Origin: Opisthorchis felineus
Taxonomy: Eukaryota > Platyhelminthes > Trematoda > Opisthorchiida > Opisthorchiidae
Length of the DNA: 64,000 nucleotides
Assembly (NCBI GenBank): GCA_004794785.1
Contig: SJOL01006484.1
Span: 28,769 to 92,768, forward strand
Direction of reading: 5' to 3'
The notes below the pieces were generated by a model. That model searched no databases. It saw only the letters and a program-made list of their open reading frames with translations, and was not told where the DNA came from. Within the stretch, counting starts at the first letter, position 1; every line of letters starts with the position of its first letter. Positions 24,740 through 38,325 of the stretch are shown here, piece after piece. The position numbers and the translations under genes are program-made.

Positions 24740-27700
24740 ACATAACTGTTGATTGAACGATTGCGAAGGTCTTGAAAAGTAAAAGCAAACCGGGGGGATA
24801 CTGCCTGTGCCTCGGAATGGCGTCATTATTATTCAGTATCGTCTGGTAATATAACGAAAACGGTATCCCCGAGTGAGGCGTAAAAATAGTATCTCCAGTT
24901 AGGCAGAACAAACTTGGAGCTGAGTTTCTACACGTTACTATTAGAGTAAAAACAACGCACAGAAATACGCAAAACCCTATTGTAGATACTCGTCTGCAGC
25001 AAGTGTACAAAGTACAAAGCACGAAGAGGTGCAACAGTAAAAACGAGGCGCACAGAACGGGGCTCAGTCATGTGAAGCAGCTGTGCGTGAACCATTACGG
25101 CCACAAATGATTCGGTGACCTCAAGGTCAAATAAGCAAAGTGGGTCGGACAAACAAATGCTAGTTCACTTGCACGCACCAAACATAAAAGAAGGACGGAA
25201 GCTACGAACCGGAGCAGAAAAACGTGAGGAAATTACAATATCTGAATAAAGGCAATGAGTCCGTTGTAAGAATTTTCCAAGAGTGATCAGATGCGGAAGG
25301 TACCTGATTCACTTCGTTCTCCTGAATGATCGAGTTATAAGGCCATCATCTGTTGTTATGAGGCTTACCAGTCATCATACTTAGATTTCGAGTGCATATG
25401 TAACCACAAACATCTTTTTAATGCTAAAATCTCATATTTATTATCGGAAGTGAATTGTTGAGAAAAGTATTGGAACCAGAGGCTTTCATTTGGTTAACTT
25501 CTTTTAATGAGTAACCGAACACTTGAAGATAGTTATTCGCATTTGAGTCGTACGCCTACAGCCTGAGGATCCTGACACACTAAAATGGACCGTATTTTTA
25601 CGACTGTATTGCTAGGGATACACTGATATGAGTCAAATAAATCAATATGTAGTGATGAGGGGTATTGGAAGCTGACGGCCATCAGGAGCAATCTGTTGAA
25701 GAGGGAGGTGATCCTGGTGGCGTAGTGAACATCAATGCATATCTGAAAACAAGGACCCTGTGTCGGTTGAAAAGTGTCTGTTCGGAAGAGGAAATATTGG
25801 AAAAATTCATCCCTCTATATCCTGTTGGAGAAAGTGAGATCAGTCTCCGGACAGTTGATTAGCTGACTCTCTCTATTGCTGAAGAAAACTGTCAAGACCA
25901 TCTTGGCGATATGCACATAAGCACCCTGTTAAACCGTTCATATCACATTTTTTCGGGTTTGCGTTGACAGAAAAAGTGGTAGATGAGAAATTTTATGGTG
26001 TTTTACTTACATTAGTATATTTTCACTGGAACTCAAGCATGATGTTTGGGTACACAAAGTTTTTCTTATATCTATTTTATTATAATTGAGTGCTAATTAA
26101 AAGGTATCAGTTGCTATACGTCTGTTTTAAAACACAATATTGGTTGTTCACGCATCTACATCAGAAACATTATGATACCTTCTGGACTGGTGATACTTGT
26201 GGAGGATTCTCAGTGCTTTTCGTCCTGTGGAATTTTTATTCACTCAGATAACTTTCTTCTCAGGCAAATTTCTGCTACAAACGTTGTCAACACTCCAAAT
26301 CAGGAAGCGCTTACTCTGGCCTGTGTGCTCTTCAACGACCTACTAATAGCCATTGCCAGACGTACGGCATCTTTAATAGCGTCAGAACAACTTGTCGCCA
26401 GAACTCTTCCTAAGTTTTACTCGAAGGACAACGACCGTCTCGTGACACATACCAAGAACATCTCATTCCAAAAGCCAAACATAATCCCATTAACTCGAAC
26501 TGCCTTTGACGAGCTCTTCAGAACACATGGTGTGATTCTGCTTACGAGTACGCACGCTACTATGCACGCTCGTGCCACCTGACTTCTCGTTATTTGTTAC
26601 CCCAGATAGCCTCACAAAGAATGCAACAAAGATTGCTGTCGGAGTGAAGCACACAAGCATGAGAGCAAGGTAGTGACTGAGCGTCAACCTATTCTCGTTG
26701 ATTTTTAAACCAAGAACTTTGTGTGTAGTACGCGACACAAACTTCTGGAAGCGAATAGCATTCTGCTGAGCCGTAAAACTGCCATGTGGAATTTCAGCCG
26801 GCTAAGACCACTAGCCACTGATAAGTACAATAACCCAAGGAGTTTCAATACACACACAATATACCCCAGCGTCTGAACAAAGCTCAGTAGGGTAACCGTC
26901 ACTGACGCATACAATGAACGATACGAGCCCCCAGCAAATTAGGTTAGTGTATCTGACGTTGTGCCTATTTCGGGGGCTATAGCCCTGTGATACAAAACTT
27001 TTCGTTCCATTATGCCACTTTCTTACCCACCAAAGAAGTCACCAATCGTTAACAGATGGTGAACACCCTGAATCGTATTCATGTCTAAATCCCTTTTCCT
27101 CTGTGATTCTACCAAATAGTACAATCTTCAGTTACAACACCAATGCTTTAAGGATTGGAGAGATGACGTTCATTATCATCTGAGCCTAAATGATGCTCAC
27201 AAATGAAAGCAGTTAAAATCAATAATTCATTTGCCTGAAGAATGCATAGCATTATGGAACCCGTGGACGACGTAATAAAACGCACTCTCACTGATTCTTC
27301 TCACTTTTACAAGGTATTTGATTCATATGAAAGCCGTGACTTCCCAGACGTTTCCTGAGACTGATATGAATGAATCTCATCCCTCACGCTCAAACAATTA
27401 TCTCATCAGTTGATAAAGCCTCAGTTGAACTACTGCTAGCGGCGACGAACAAAGAAAACCTCCTGACGACACTCGCCTGATGTGATCGTCTTAATGTCTG
27501 ACTGTCCCGCAAAATGTGACTCCTCGATTTTAGTGAACTTGCACAGTATTTTCCAAAAGTTTCCATTCACGATCGTGTACTCAAAGCTGTGTACCTAAAG
27601 TAAACAACACCGTCAATTTAACTACAAACCATCTACGATGGTGAGCTATGTGATGAAACAAATCATTTCTAATTCAAACAATGCAATACTCCCGTACCGA

Positions 27701-30700
27701 AAGGTCACTAGTCGAGGCTGATAAGAGGCGGATCTTAAACGTTTTATTGCTGCTGTTAGATGCCATCCTCTTTGCTTGTTGTTTCATTGAACTGAGGCTT
27801 CAGTGAACCGGAGGCATATTTACTGAAGCATGGTTAATTTGAGTGTTTGGTCACCTGAATGTCGAGGACTTTTCTACGACAAATTAAATTCGATTATTTC
27901 ACTGGTCAGTAGTCAGTGCAGTGCAGTCAGCCATTCGAAGAAACACAATGAAGTTAAAGTTGGATAGTGCGAGAATAGTATGCTATGGTGAAAATGACTA
28001 TATGGTACAAAATTTAGACAGGGAAACTGGACAACCCTATCCAGACAGACAGAAGTGGATCGATTCCAGCAGCTTCTACTTCGAGTACTAGTGGATTGTA
28101 CCCTGAAACATTGTAGCTGGAAAGATTGGCGAAACTGTACTAGACCCTCAAAAACTTCAGACCTTTATAATCAGAAGTTGACAAACACACTGTCAATGCC
28201 ATTTTCAAAAATGCATGAGCCTTTCTATCAGATTGACCAGCACGCACTCTAGAAAGATTTCTTGGAGGTTTGTATAGTCACTCGGATACTTTGGATAGTT
28301 AGTGCCCCTTCTATAGTTAGTCTTTTTTTTCACTAATTCGTGCGCGTGTCAGTGCAGTGGGCCAAGCAACAAAATGTAAAGTGCCAAGAATGCGAAAACA
28401 TTTCTTGTGAAAAGTCATCTGAAAGAAGGGAGGAAGTTCTGGCAGACGCGTAAACGCCCCTTCAGTAATGAATCAGACAACCTCTCCGGTGCTTACAAGT
28501 GCAACAACTGAACACAGACAGAGAGGGAGATTCTGACTTATGGCCTGATCTTCAACATCGGATGTACTATCCTCAATAATTTATCCAATTTTTTAAGCAT
28601 GCATCCGTGTTTTCTGGCTAATTCGGGGTATATCTAGTACAGCACGTCCAGCAGTTCCACATGTGAAGTTATCGAAAACATTTGAAGTAGTAGTGTTTAT
28701 TTGCACCGTCCTCGGGTGCAGCTAATCGCTCTCAGTAAAATGTACAAATCATATCACCTGTGTAGCCACAGTGGTTCAGAAGTCTGAAATATGCCATTTA
28801 GTTCCCAGCGCCAAACAGGGACTTACTCATTAAGTGCAGTTTCGTTTGTCCGCCTGAAGCCTGAAGCACGTCTATTTCTTCAGTATTCTACCTTAGTGAC
28901 TTGGTAAACTTATTCGGATGATATTCGAAAGCCTTCCAGATCTACCACGAAGCACTGAATGCATACACGCATAACCTTAATTGCAAACTGTGACGTAATC
29001 ACGTGACTTCATTTCGAAGCCTGGTTTCCGTTTGCCAAAGTAGATTTTATGCGCACGTATGAGTGACCGCTTGTGCTGAAAATACGTAATGCTCATTACA
29101 TCCCGTGAAAATTGTGAAAGTAAGAGGTAGGTGAAAATCCATCCACCAAATACGTACTTGTTAGCCGAGTGAATCCTAACCTGTGGATCCCGCTCGCCAG
29201 AGAATCAAATTACTCTCCTACTCAGACTCTGTGTAGATAACCTTGGGGATTCAGTAGAAGGAAGAACCGACTGGCTTTTGAGTGAATCGATAACCAGCAA
29301 TAAGAAGTTCTTCATTTTTTGCACAAAGTGAGCTGTTTGTGCTCCAGAATGACTTCGAGCAGCTTGTCTATTCTACATGTGAAACCAACTGGTATGCTTT
29401 TTTAATCAGGGACTTCCTAGTGCCGTGGTTTTCCTGCCATTTCCGCTCTGCTTATGGACATTCCGGGTATTGTAAGGTTAACTTCTTTTCAGCCTGGTGC
29501 AAGTGAGTGAAAACTTGTGGCATACCAATTTTCTTCAATAATATCCCGTAGTTTGAATTTTAGATGCCAAGATGAGCCATAATTATTAATTTTACCTTAT
29601 TGTTGCGCTATAATTTTTCGTTGGCCTTACAGACTGTTGAGCCTTCTGGGCACAGTAGTTCCGTGTACGGTGTTCATCCGGTTAATCGGTGACCATCCCT
29701 CTGGAATATTTTGAGCAAAGTATAACGACCGACTCATCACTCACAATATTGAGTATGCTTTGTATCTCTACTATTTAATAAATCAGTGTAAACCTTCACA
29801 AGACGTGCCTGTGGTTGAAAGAAGGTTCCGTCGACTGCATATGCATGGCGATTGATCCAGACACGCTTTAGCCAGCTCAAATTTACCATTTGACTTACTG
29901 ACTACTCACCTTACGTCTTATTCGAACCGGATATTTCGTAAGAATACATCTTTTGTCATCAATGTATGAGTAATTATACAAAAGACAAAAGGACCACATT
30001 TGCTAGATTTGTCACTCTTCAACTGAAAACAAATAATTAAATGGAAGCACTTTTGGTGAACCAGCACCGTATTTGCGCGTACACGGTCGACGCATATTTG
30101 TTCAGCTGAAGTGGGGCACATTGTCCTCATAGAATCAAACCTAGGGTTGAGCTATCTTGGATGCGTACTCAGCGACAACATCACTTTGCGTGTGTCATTG
30201 TAAGCCACTTGGGTGCGATCTCTGATAGTTTTTATCTCTGTTATCCATCGATTTGGAATTGTCGCGGTTTGCCAAATGGTGTTCTGTCATCACCTACTAG
30301 TTTAGTAGGCGTTTATTTAGCATTCTCAAAGAAGTACATGAAGCAAGTTCCCTTGATGCACAAAGAAATGGGAATAAGGAGTTGTCAAATAAGGTGTGTG
30401 AAATCGTCAGTCCGTCTTATCCCGATCTTGCAAGGATTCCCGCTGTCATTTGACGAGTGCATTGTCACGTGCACACTGGCACCAAGAGCAATCAGAAAGC
30501 ACTTAGCCTCCAAGGCACATCAAACAGAAAAGAATGCATTAAACATTCGTACCGGGAAAACCACTTAGTAAACAATCAAGTGAAAATGCGGAGCCCATGA
30601 ATGATGGGCAGTAATGTTTTGGGCTGGGAATTCTGTTGGTATAAACATGTGATGCATCTTCAAATATAAGACTAGACGAAAAGCTATTTTCGCGACTTCT

Positions 30701-33700
30701 AAGCTGCAAGAACCTGAGTTAATTGTTAACCATTAATGTTGGTTCCAGAAAAGTTCTACTCGTCAAGACCAAACTGAATTTCCCCATATACACGGTGCTC
30801 GATCTTCGTTTTTAAATCACCATTTGCTCTTCTCTTGCTTTCGCAACAAGGGACCACTATCAATCATCCGAGCTGGTCGACTCACAGCTGTCAGCCACTG
30901 TAAACAAGATGATTGGTATTACCTTACGTTACAACGGAATGAAACGTGAATGGTAATGAGGAAAGCCCTCGTGGTTCATCTTTTCTGTACGGTTCTCCAA
31001 AGATTGTGTTTTTCATGAGATGACGCTGCGCATAACATTGACGCAACAAGTTACACCAGGGAAAGTTGAAGTTGCATGACCTACTTTCGTTCAGTGATCT
31101 ATGTACTATACTCATGTCCACCATTTTTTATACTGATAATGAGAACGAAGCGGTGGATAATGGATGTGGTCACATGAGTCTACATTATATTTTAGAATGG
31201 TAGACGCAATTTAAACGATCAATTTAAAGCTGTGTCCGTACTGATCCACTGTTTTAACGTTTTACGGGAAAAAGTACCTCGCTTAACATAAAATAATTTT
31301 GCAATAAATTAACCATGTAAAGCAAAAACCCAAATGATCTGATGAACTTATTTCGTGGCTGAGTTCTGTTCACCGACAAACTGGAGTAAAATGGCAATAC
31401 TTGACCGTTCCTTGAAGTTTTCTGCGCATATAACGAGTTCAAACTTAGGGAACATCAAGGCGGCTCATGTTTTTGTAAAAAAAAAATGAAATTTTTCAAG
31501 TAAGATTAGAAGTATCCGTATGTACCAAAAGGTGCCACATACGTTAGGGAGTGCTTCAGGTGGGTGCAAATTAAAATGTCCTCCTACAATGACCACTAAC
31601 TTTTTCATATTATGTATACATACGCATAAATTAGGGCCTTGATAAAGACGAGCTTGGTAATGTTTGATTTGTGATCAATATGATCTCAGATACAAACACT
31701 GTATATTATGACCACATTTGCCTTTGGCACATGGTGTTCACGAAAGAACCAAACAGCTGGAGCACTTTTTGAACAAAAAGGTGCACCGTTGTTCAAAGGT
31801 TCAAATTCACGTTGTCTGGACGGTGTCTGAGGATGAATCTCTTGTTTGTTTCAGAATACCGTAGGATTTTTATCCTTCAGGCCGAAATAGCAACTTTGGA
31901 CATCAGTCGACAAAGCTAAGCAAGCAGGTTGATAAGAGGAATACCTCAGGTTGCATTCCCTCAAAATCATGTCAAAAAGTTAGAAACAGCTATTCCAGTT
32001 ACAGACTAGGAAACCCCAAAGGATGGACTTCCGGAAGCTGGCCAGCAGGTATGTGGATGCAGTGGTGTCTCGAAGATACTTCTCATAGTGAAACTGCACA
32101 GCAGCTGGTTCCATTTTGAAGCTGACAAATCCACTAGATCATAATTGCCCAGTGCATAACACTCGAAAAGAGTGTCTTGGAGCAAAATGTGACGAACAAG
32201 AGGCAGTGCTCCAACCAGTTTGGAACTGGCTAGTTTTCCCTACCGCAGACAGGCATGACTAGCTACTTTTAGTAGGAATCGAACTGGTTAGTCATTAGAC
32301 AACGTACAAGAGGCAGGGGAATCAAAAAGTTGACATTGACATACGATTCCCGAGAAGCCGATTTTACCGACAAAGTTAGAAACAATGGGCCTCTGTCCAA
32401 TAAAAACAAACTTGACCTTGGACATCTTCAAAAATATGGAATCAGACCATTATTAAAGAAAAGCATGCAGCTCGCAATTTTAGTGAGTATTTGACGTCGC
32501 AGACGTTTTATCAATTGTGTGGGCATTGTGGCTTAGTAAATTTCATTTCGTAGTTGAGAAAGGAAATATTCTAACCTAAAATGTCCCAAGTATATTAACG
32601 AAATTATCACAAGCTACCGAAGTTTCAGAATGTCAAAAGTGAAAGTTTAAAAATACCTACTAGGAGTTCACTTGTTAAAAATGTGACTATTTTGTCGGCT
32701 CAACTCACTTCAAATTTTTGGCTTTTCAAAAACAGTTCACGGAACAAACAATCACAGTTAATGAAACTCCGGAGGGTTCATCTTTGTTTGTTTTCAGACA
32801 TACATAGGGCAAGAATTCTTTGTGATCCACCCCTTTGCACACATGCATGCATTTCGCGGAAAAAATAACCCCTAATAACTGAGCAAAGTTTTGCATTAAA
32901 ATCAGTCTACGGTCGACAATTAGTCTAGGATGAACTAAGGCGTGAAAGTTCCTGTGTCTAATGTTGTGGGTGTGTGATTCGCGCTCCTCTCCAGTGATCA
33001 ATAACTTTTCTCGGGTTCACCGGATTTGAGACTCTTATGACTAGATTGCCTTTTAATTACATGGCTGTCTAAATATAATCTGATATTTCTCGGACGGTAC
33101 TTTAGTCGAAAATTCAGACGAATTTGATCAAATTAGAGAAGTGGTAACAGTGGTGGGAAAGAAACCAACGGTAGAACTGCCGATCTATAGCAGTTCTCAT
33201 GTGAATTCGTGGTATCTTACTAGAGGGGGTACCGATGCGCCAAATTCAATGAATTGAACCGAATACTATAGCGTGATAAACAGGTAAACAATATGTGACC
33301 GAATAAAACAACTCCAGAGTCCTTCTGTTGTCATTAGATTGGGTGAGGCATCCATGAAAGAATTTGTGCTGGGAAGCTTCTGAAAACGGCCACGGTTCAG
33401 ATTATAAAGGAAACAGCCCTTTCAGTATTTTATAGTGGGATTCGATTTAAGCAGACGGGCTTCAAACTCTAACTGCTTCCTGTTCTTGGGTGTACTTGGA
33501 ATCTTCACTTTCTTGTGTTAGCTGTCATTCAGCGAAGAATATATCCAGCTAGATCGGATTGAACCTCCTCAAAGTTAACATATCGTCAGTCCCATAATTA
33601 CGCGAAAAAAATCTTTGTTAGTCACAAACTTTGGCTACCACTGAGCCAGGCTGCCTCAGAACGTACACAAGAGCTGATGTTTCACATTTTACTGGAGCTT

Positions 33701-35624
33701 GATTTGTTCAGAAATGGAGTGACTTGTAACAATACTAGAAGAATACAATGCATTCATTTCGTCTTCCGGTGAACTGCTGCAAGCGAGGTGGATGTCTTTT
33801 CACCCATAAAAGATAAACACAGTACAAATTCATAGTGGTTTTTCATGGTCTTTTATAAGCTATCTACTCCGTTATTATATGTTGCCCACCCTGCCAAAAT
33901 TCTGGTGCACTATGTCAGCTGACTTCCGCCTCTCACTGGATGGCTAAGCAGCAAAAGGTAAGCTAATTACACTCTATTAAGTTAGTTAGATTAAGCTAAT
34001 TAAACCAACCAATTGAACTGGTTAACCGTACTCTCCGTAAAAAAACTTCGCTTTCTTTCTTGATTTATTGTCATGCCTGTCAATTGGGTATATAAATAGA
34101 TCTAGTGTATCGTTCTTCACCTGACTTGACTTGACTTGCAAAAAGTTGCAATTTTCCAGCAATTTTGACCTCTGTGCGGAATTCACATGTATTTTTAAAG
34201 GCACTCCTTCTGCAAATTACACTCCATTCAACATAACGATACTCGAAAAATTTCAGTACAAAGAAGACTACCTGGACTATTCAAACCGGCCTCTAAATTT
34301 GGTTCGATGTGGCTACTCCTTGGAGAGGCTGTTTACATTCGCTGGCTTTTTTGTTTATGCAATAAAATCCTGTTTTGTCTCGTAAACAAACTACAAACTG
34401 CTCGGACTTTATCTTGCTATATGCTGACCCGCGGTGTTTTTGATTAGTGATTATGGATTCTTTACCGAGAAAAACTAATCTTTTGAGCGAAAGGGTGGGC
34501 AGATCAAGCTAGATGGCAGCTAAAAATTAAATGCCTGGCAACTCTGGGTTAAATTGTTTGCACACTGAAGCCACAATGTGAAATAAAAGTCGCCGTGGCG
34601 TACTCTGGTGAACGCGGTAGCTTCAAACCGAACAGAATAGCTTGACATGAAGTTTTGTGTCTCTTCCAGAAAGCTGTGATTATACCTGATACATAAGTGG
34701 TTTCAACTCAAATCAAACAAAGGTTGATGTAGCGAAGCGTTACCCTTGATCATTTTGAGCATGCTACCTCCTTCTCACTTTGCGACATGATTTGCTAACT
34801 CACCGTATTTCCACGTCAGATGCTTGGAATTTAGTAGGCAGAGCTCCAAGAGGGGGCTGCGTCAACTTTAGCCTCATTGCAAAAGCGTTTTATCTACCAG
34901 GTATTTTGAAAAGAATGTTGTCCATTGGAGTGACAGCAATGCTTGAGTGGATCGAAATCTTGCAGTGTGTTTGTGGACACTAACGCTTTTAATATTGATG
35001 GGGTGGCATTTATTGTGTATTCCGTGCCTCAGAGTTGGACCGAAATATTTAAATGATCGATTTACCGTTTATTTGTCGAAGAGGTCTTCAGTAACCTAAG
35101 ATGAGGTCAGCTAACCATACTACTTTCTGATAATAAACATGGACGTTGTACCACCAGTGTTTTGAACGATTGCCTTACTGGAAGGATCTCTTATACCGGG
35201 CAGAAATTTTCCCTGCTTTTCATCGCCCCTGGTGTTCTTCATTGCTTAATCCGGTTCTTTCCTTGTTTACCATGGATATCCAGTATCCTTCATTTCCCCA
35301 GATTTTACTGCTTGCAGATATGCGGAAAGGTTTGTAGTCTGTTACTCATTGTCTGATGCTCAAACTTTCTGCTACCTCTGGAATGCTTCCACTGTCTTCA
35401 AGAACTGAGGTTATTGGTGACCTTTTGAAATGAATTTACAGAATTGTTTAGATTTTTCTTAGCCGCCGGAGTTTTGTTTTCCAGGCTACCTGCGACCAAG
35501 CTACCCCCAATTCTCATTTTGTAAAACAATTAAGCTCTGTTTCATCACAACCTTGCCGTAGCGTGTTGAATCATCCTTCTCGAAGTGGGAAAACTTCCTT
35601 GTTGTGCATCATGATCAAAACACT
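24740..35624. other. long non-coding stretch, nothing recognised
   Basis: Almost 11 kb without any of the window's repeat families and without a recognisable gene. The longest frames, 136 codons at 26172-26582 and 135 codons at 30161-30568, match nothing I know, and frames of that length are expected a handful of times in 64 kb at this composition. A minus-strand frame at 26490-26738 includes a hydrophobic run that could be a membrane segment, but no conserved receptor motif is visible. Minor simple sequence occurs: an 11-bp direct repeat (TAAGCTAATTA) near 33960 and 33992, and three ACTTG units near 34121-34139. It could be intron or intergenic DNA. Confidence 0.45.
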
Positions 35625-35830
35625 CCTCAGAGCTCTAGATTGCTTAGTGTTTAATGCGCGAACGTAATGACCGACAGGCCCGTGCTTCGAGCCCGACCTC
35701 TGCATCTCTACTTCTTCTGTCTGGCTTGGGCAACCTGGAAGTATCTTGGCCCCTCCTTCCGAGTGGCTTCCTTTGGGTTGCATGGCAGCCAGGCACCAAA
35801 AGGGTGCTGCAGTTGAACTGTCATTATTAT
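35625..35830 (+). repeat. SINE-B copy 2, tRNA-derived SINE
   Basis: Plus-strand copy. A degraded A-box region (GATTGCTTAGTGTTTAATG, about 35638-35657) is followed by a B-box-like GCTTCGAGCCC at about 35684-35694. The body keeps CTGGCTTGGGCAACCTGG, GTATCTTGGCCCC, GGTTGCATGGCAGCC and the terminal GGCACCAAAAGGGTGCTGCA. Its motif order is the same as in the minus-strand copies at 8628 and 53640. The head is more diverged than the body. Open frames crossing it on both strands (35571-36004) are shadows. Confidence 0.85.
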
Positions 35831-37477
35831 CACCCATCCGCCCTGCACTTGCTCATCTGTGGGATTTTAACCACATGCATTCACTCATATTGGCTTCTTT
35901 ATTTCCTATTTTCTCAAAATCAGAAACAAACGGCTTCTTTCGAATTCTTATCTGAGTGCGGGCTGTCAAACACGCATTGTCTGTGTGGAATCTGCTATCT
36001 CTAAAAATCCCATGTCAGTTTTGACCAAGTTTATCAGACAATACCCACCCTACATACTGAAGTCATACGGCCTATTTCTGGCTAAGGGGCACCGGTCTCT
36101 ATGAACCGTGGATTCTCCGACTTTTTGGTTCATCGTCTCTCTCAGCACTCCGCACACGACGTCAAGGTTCCCCAATTGTACATACATTTCGCATCCTTAT
36201 CAGTAGGGATCGCTTCGGAAAGAAGTCATGATCCTGGAGAATAAACATCGGCATTCTGCGTTATGTGTGGTTTGCAGTGTGATCCTTTTGAAAAGAGACC
36301 ATATTCGAGTAAATTCTAGTGCCCCCTTAATCCGCGGTGGCTTGTCCAAGGTGATTTCTGCACTTAATTAGTAGCTAACGTGTTGTGTGCTTTTGGTGGA
36401 GGCATTCCAAAATAGACTTATCAGACTGGAGGTTACAATCAGAAAGGTTCGAGATCTCCAGGTCGGAATTTGCAGTCTGTTTTGAAAGATGCATGTGGAC
36501 TTCGTTGAAAGTTGTTCTGCTTAATGCAACTTTAAAAATGCCGTATGCCAAAGCTTAGCGGATTTGACGAATCCGGTCGCATAAATGTATTCATTGGTGC
36601 AAACAACGTTTTTAACATAGATTTTAACCCGTTCGGTCTATTAGTTGGTACTTCATCCATTAGTTCTGAAAGTACCATGCAAATGTAGGGGTTGTATCGA
36701 AGGCTAAATTTTTTCGTATCCAAGTCTATCCGGCAAGTCAAAACTGAGTAACTGAGGCATTGTTGCGTGCACAATCGGGAAGATATAACGCCCTGTAGTA
36801 CAGTGGCTGATGGTAGAAAGTTTTAAAAAAGCGAATTGAACAAGAATGGTAACCGTGTTTGCCAATTGTACTCCGAACAGTGACAGTTAGATCCAGAATT
36901 TAAAAGCCCAAAAGTCAGCACTTAAAATTTAAAATAATTAACTAGGCGTAGATATATGACTTACGTTGCTTTTGAGCACGCGTTTCACATCACTGATCAC
37001 AAAGGACATTTCGTAAAACTACACAGGCCTCTATACTTTGAACTCTTACTACCGGCGGTGAATTTCTCAGGTCGTCTAAAATGTCACAATCTTTCAAATC
37101 GCTTATCCTCAATTTTCACGCAGTATTTAAAAATTTCAAGCTGAAATCATTGCAGGTTTTTAAATATGGAACCTCAGGTGATTTTTAATAAAAACCTACT
37201 TAAATTGATTTCATTTTTATCAGTTTTGCACGAAGATCGATATAGCCAGCGGAGACGGTTGACTGCGAGGTCTGGAGACACACCTGGCCTACTTGACGGA
37301 GCAAATAAACAATCTATTCTGTCCCATTTTCATGGTTTAGGTAACTACAGGGGATGATATGCATACACTTGCCCGCAAACAAACAAATGTCACCACGCAA
37401 CTTAGAGTGAGGGTACCGTCTGGAAGTCATCTTCGATAAAAAAGCAAATTGGCGAAAATGTCCTAGGCGTAAAACAC
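35831..37477. other. non-coding stretch, nothing recognised
   Basis: Short frames only, up to 80 codons (36532-36774, minus). No recognisable motifs, repeats or tRNA-like boxes. Confidence 0.45.
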
Positions 37478-37640
37478 TACTCACAAGGTTGCTGAAAATT
37501 CTTCGACAGCCCACGACCGGTTTCGCCTTTCTTGGGGCTCATCAGGTAGGTGCAGTCCCCGAGTTTCCGTCAACTTTACGCCCTACTTGAACCCAAACTG
37601 CCCGAAATGAGCAAAATACACTCATTTGAATACAAAATAC
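37478..37640 (-). repeat. HR1 ribozyme module, near-intact
   Basis: A minus-strand ribozyme module extending from the L/R junction (GAGTGTATTTTG equivalent near 37612-37635) to the AACCTTGTGAGTAGTG end. Identity to the 63.6-kb copy is high across the core. A left-module fragment in the opposite orientation follows 20 bp downstream, giving a minus-R then plus-L arrangement. Confidence 0.85.
37488..37579 (-). ncRNA. hammerhead ribozyme, near-intact copy
   Basis: On the minus strand the core CTGATGA (complement of 37539-37545) and GAAA (complement of 37521-37524) are intact. CCGG stem III and the GTC triplet are kept, with cleavage expected between 37515 and 37514. Stem II is GCCC against AGGC: three pairs and one C/A mismatch at its loop end. 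Stem I is CCTAC against GTGGG next to the cleavage site, then distal pairing between the GTTGACGG side and TTTTCAGCAAC. All catalytic bases are present, so cleavage, perhaps as a dimer because stem III is tiny, is plausible. Confidence 0.78.
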
Positions 37641-37659
37641 CAGATTTTAATTAATGCTT

Positions 37660-37755
37660 AGAAACATCATAAACGAGAGATTCAGCTGGGTTTCAGCTGA
37701 GTCTCTCGCAAAACCAAATTTGTTTGCAAATGAGTGTATTTCACTAAAAAACCTT
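37660..37755 (+). repeat. HR1 left-module fragment opposed to the ribozyme module
   Basis: Plus-strand left module from ATAAACGAGAGATTCAGCTG to GAGTGTATTTCACTAA, without a following ribozyme module. It ends at about the same module boundary as the copies at 4400 and 6121. Confidence 0.8.
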
Positions 37756-38117
37756 AGGGTTTAATAGCACTCTAGTTATCTTGTTTCTTGCCATCTTCAT
37801 TAATTGCCGACCGAAAAACGCTAGCCCTTTACCTTGATACGATGCCGCCCTTAAGCCTAACGAAAGCATTTCAAAAACCCACGAACATGTCGACCATTTA
37901 GTGAGCTATTGCATGTGCATAACCCTCGAATTTTCGGAAAGAGGATGGCAGTTTGCACTTGAAAACCACACTAAACATATGCCAAATCAAACACTTGCAA
38001 AGTAAGGGAGACAGATGGGGTACTCAAATTAACCTTTCATGTGTGATCGAATGTGCAGCAGAAGAGCCGTCATTATTCAAGCCATCATAAGGTTTATACT
38101 TGGTACAACGCTGTCTG

Positions 38118-38325
38118 TGAAGTTGGCAAACACTCTTCAACCACGCACCATCGGATTTTCCTTTTTAGACGTATGACGCAAACCTAGTCCCCAGATTTCC
38201 ATTCACCTTATTTGGTACTTGAACGCCAAGGTGGATACTCATAGAATTAAACGCTCGTTTGAAAATTACGACTCAAATGAAACTCCAGTTGGCCTCTCGT
38301 TTATGACATTCTTCAACCGAATTTG
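38118..38325 (-). repeat. old, heavily diverged HR1 copy
   Basis: On the minus strand both modules can be traced in the right order: ATAAACGAGAGGCCAACTGG (left module, 38290-38312), GGCGTTCAAGTACCAAATAA and a ribozyme-module remnant ending in GTTGAAGAGTGTTTGCCAAC. The hammerhead core and stem II are no longer recognisable. It shows that the family has been present long enough for strong decay. Confidence 0.6.

Noticed and set aside
26172..26582. 136-codon open frame, the longest ungapped one in the window
   Set aside because: No recognisable domain, no matched splice signals, and several frames of this length are expected by chance in 64 kb at this composition.
26490..26738. Hydrophobic minus-strand segment resembling a receptor membrane helix
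   Set aside because: Only one such helix, no conserved receptor motif, and the upstream hydrophobic frame is in another register.
30161..30568. 135-codon open frame
   Set aside because: Same reasoning: no motif, and a length compatible with chance.
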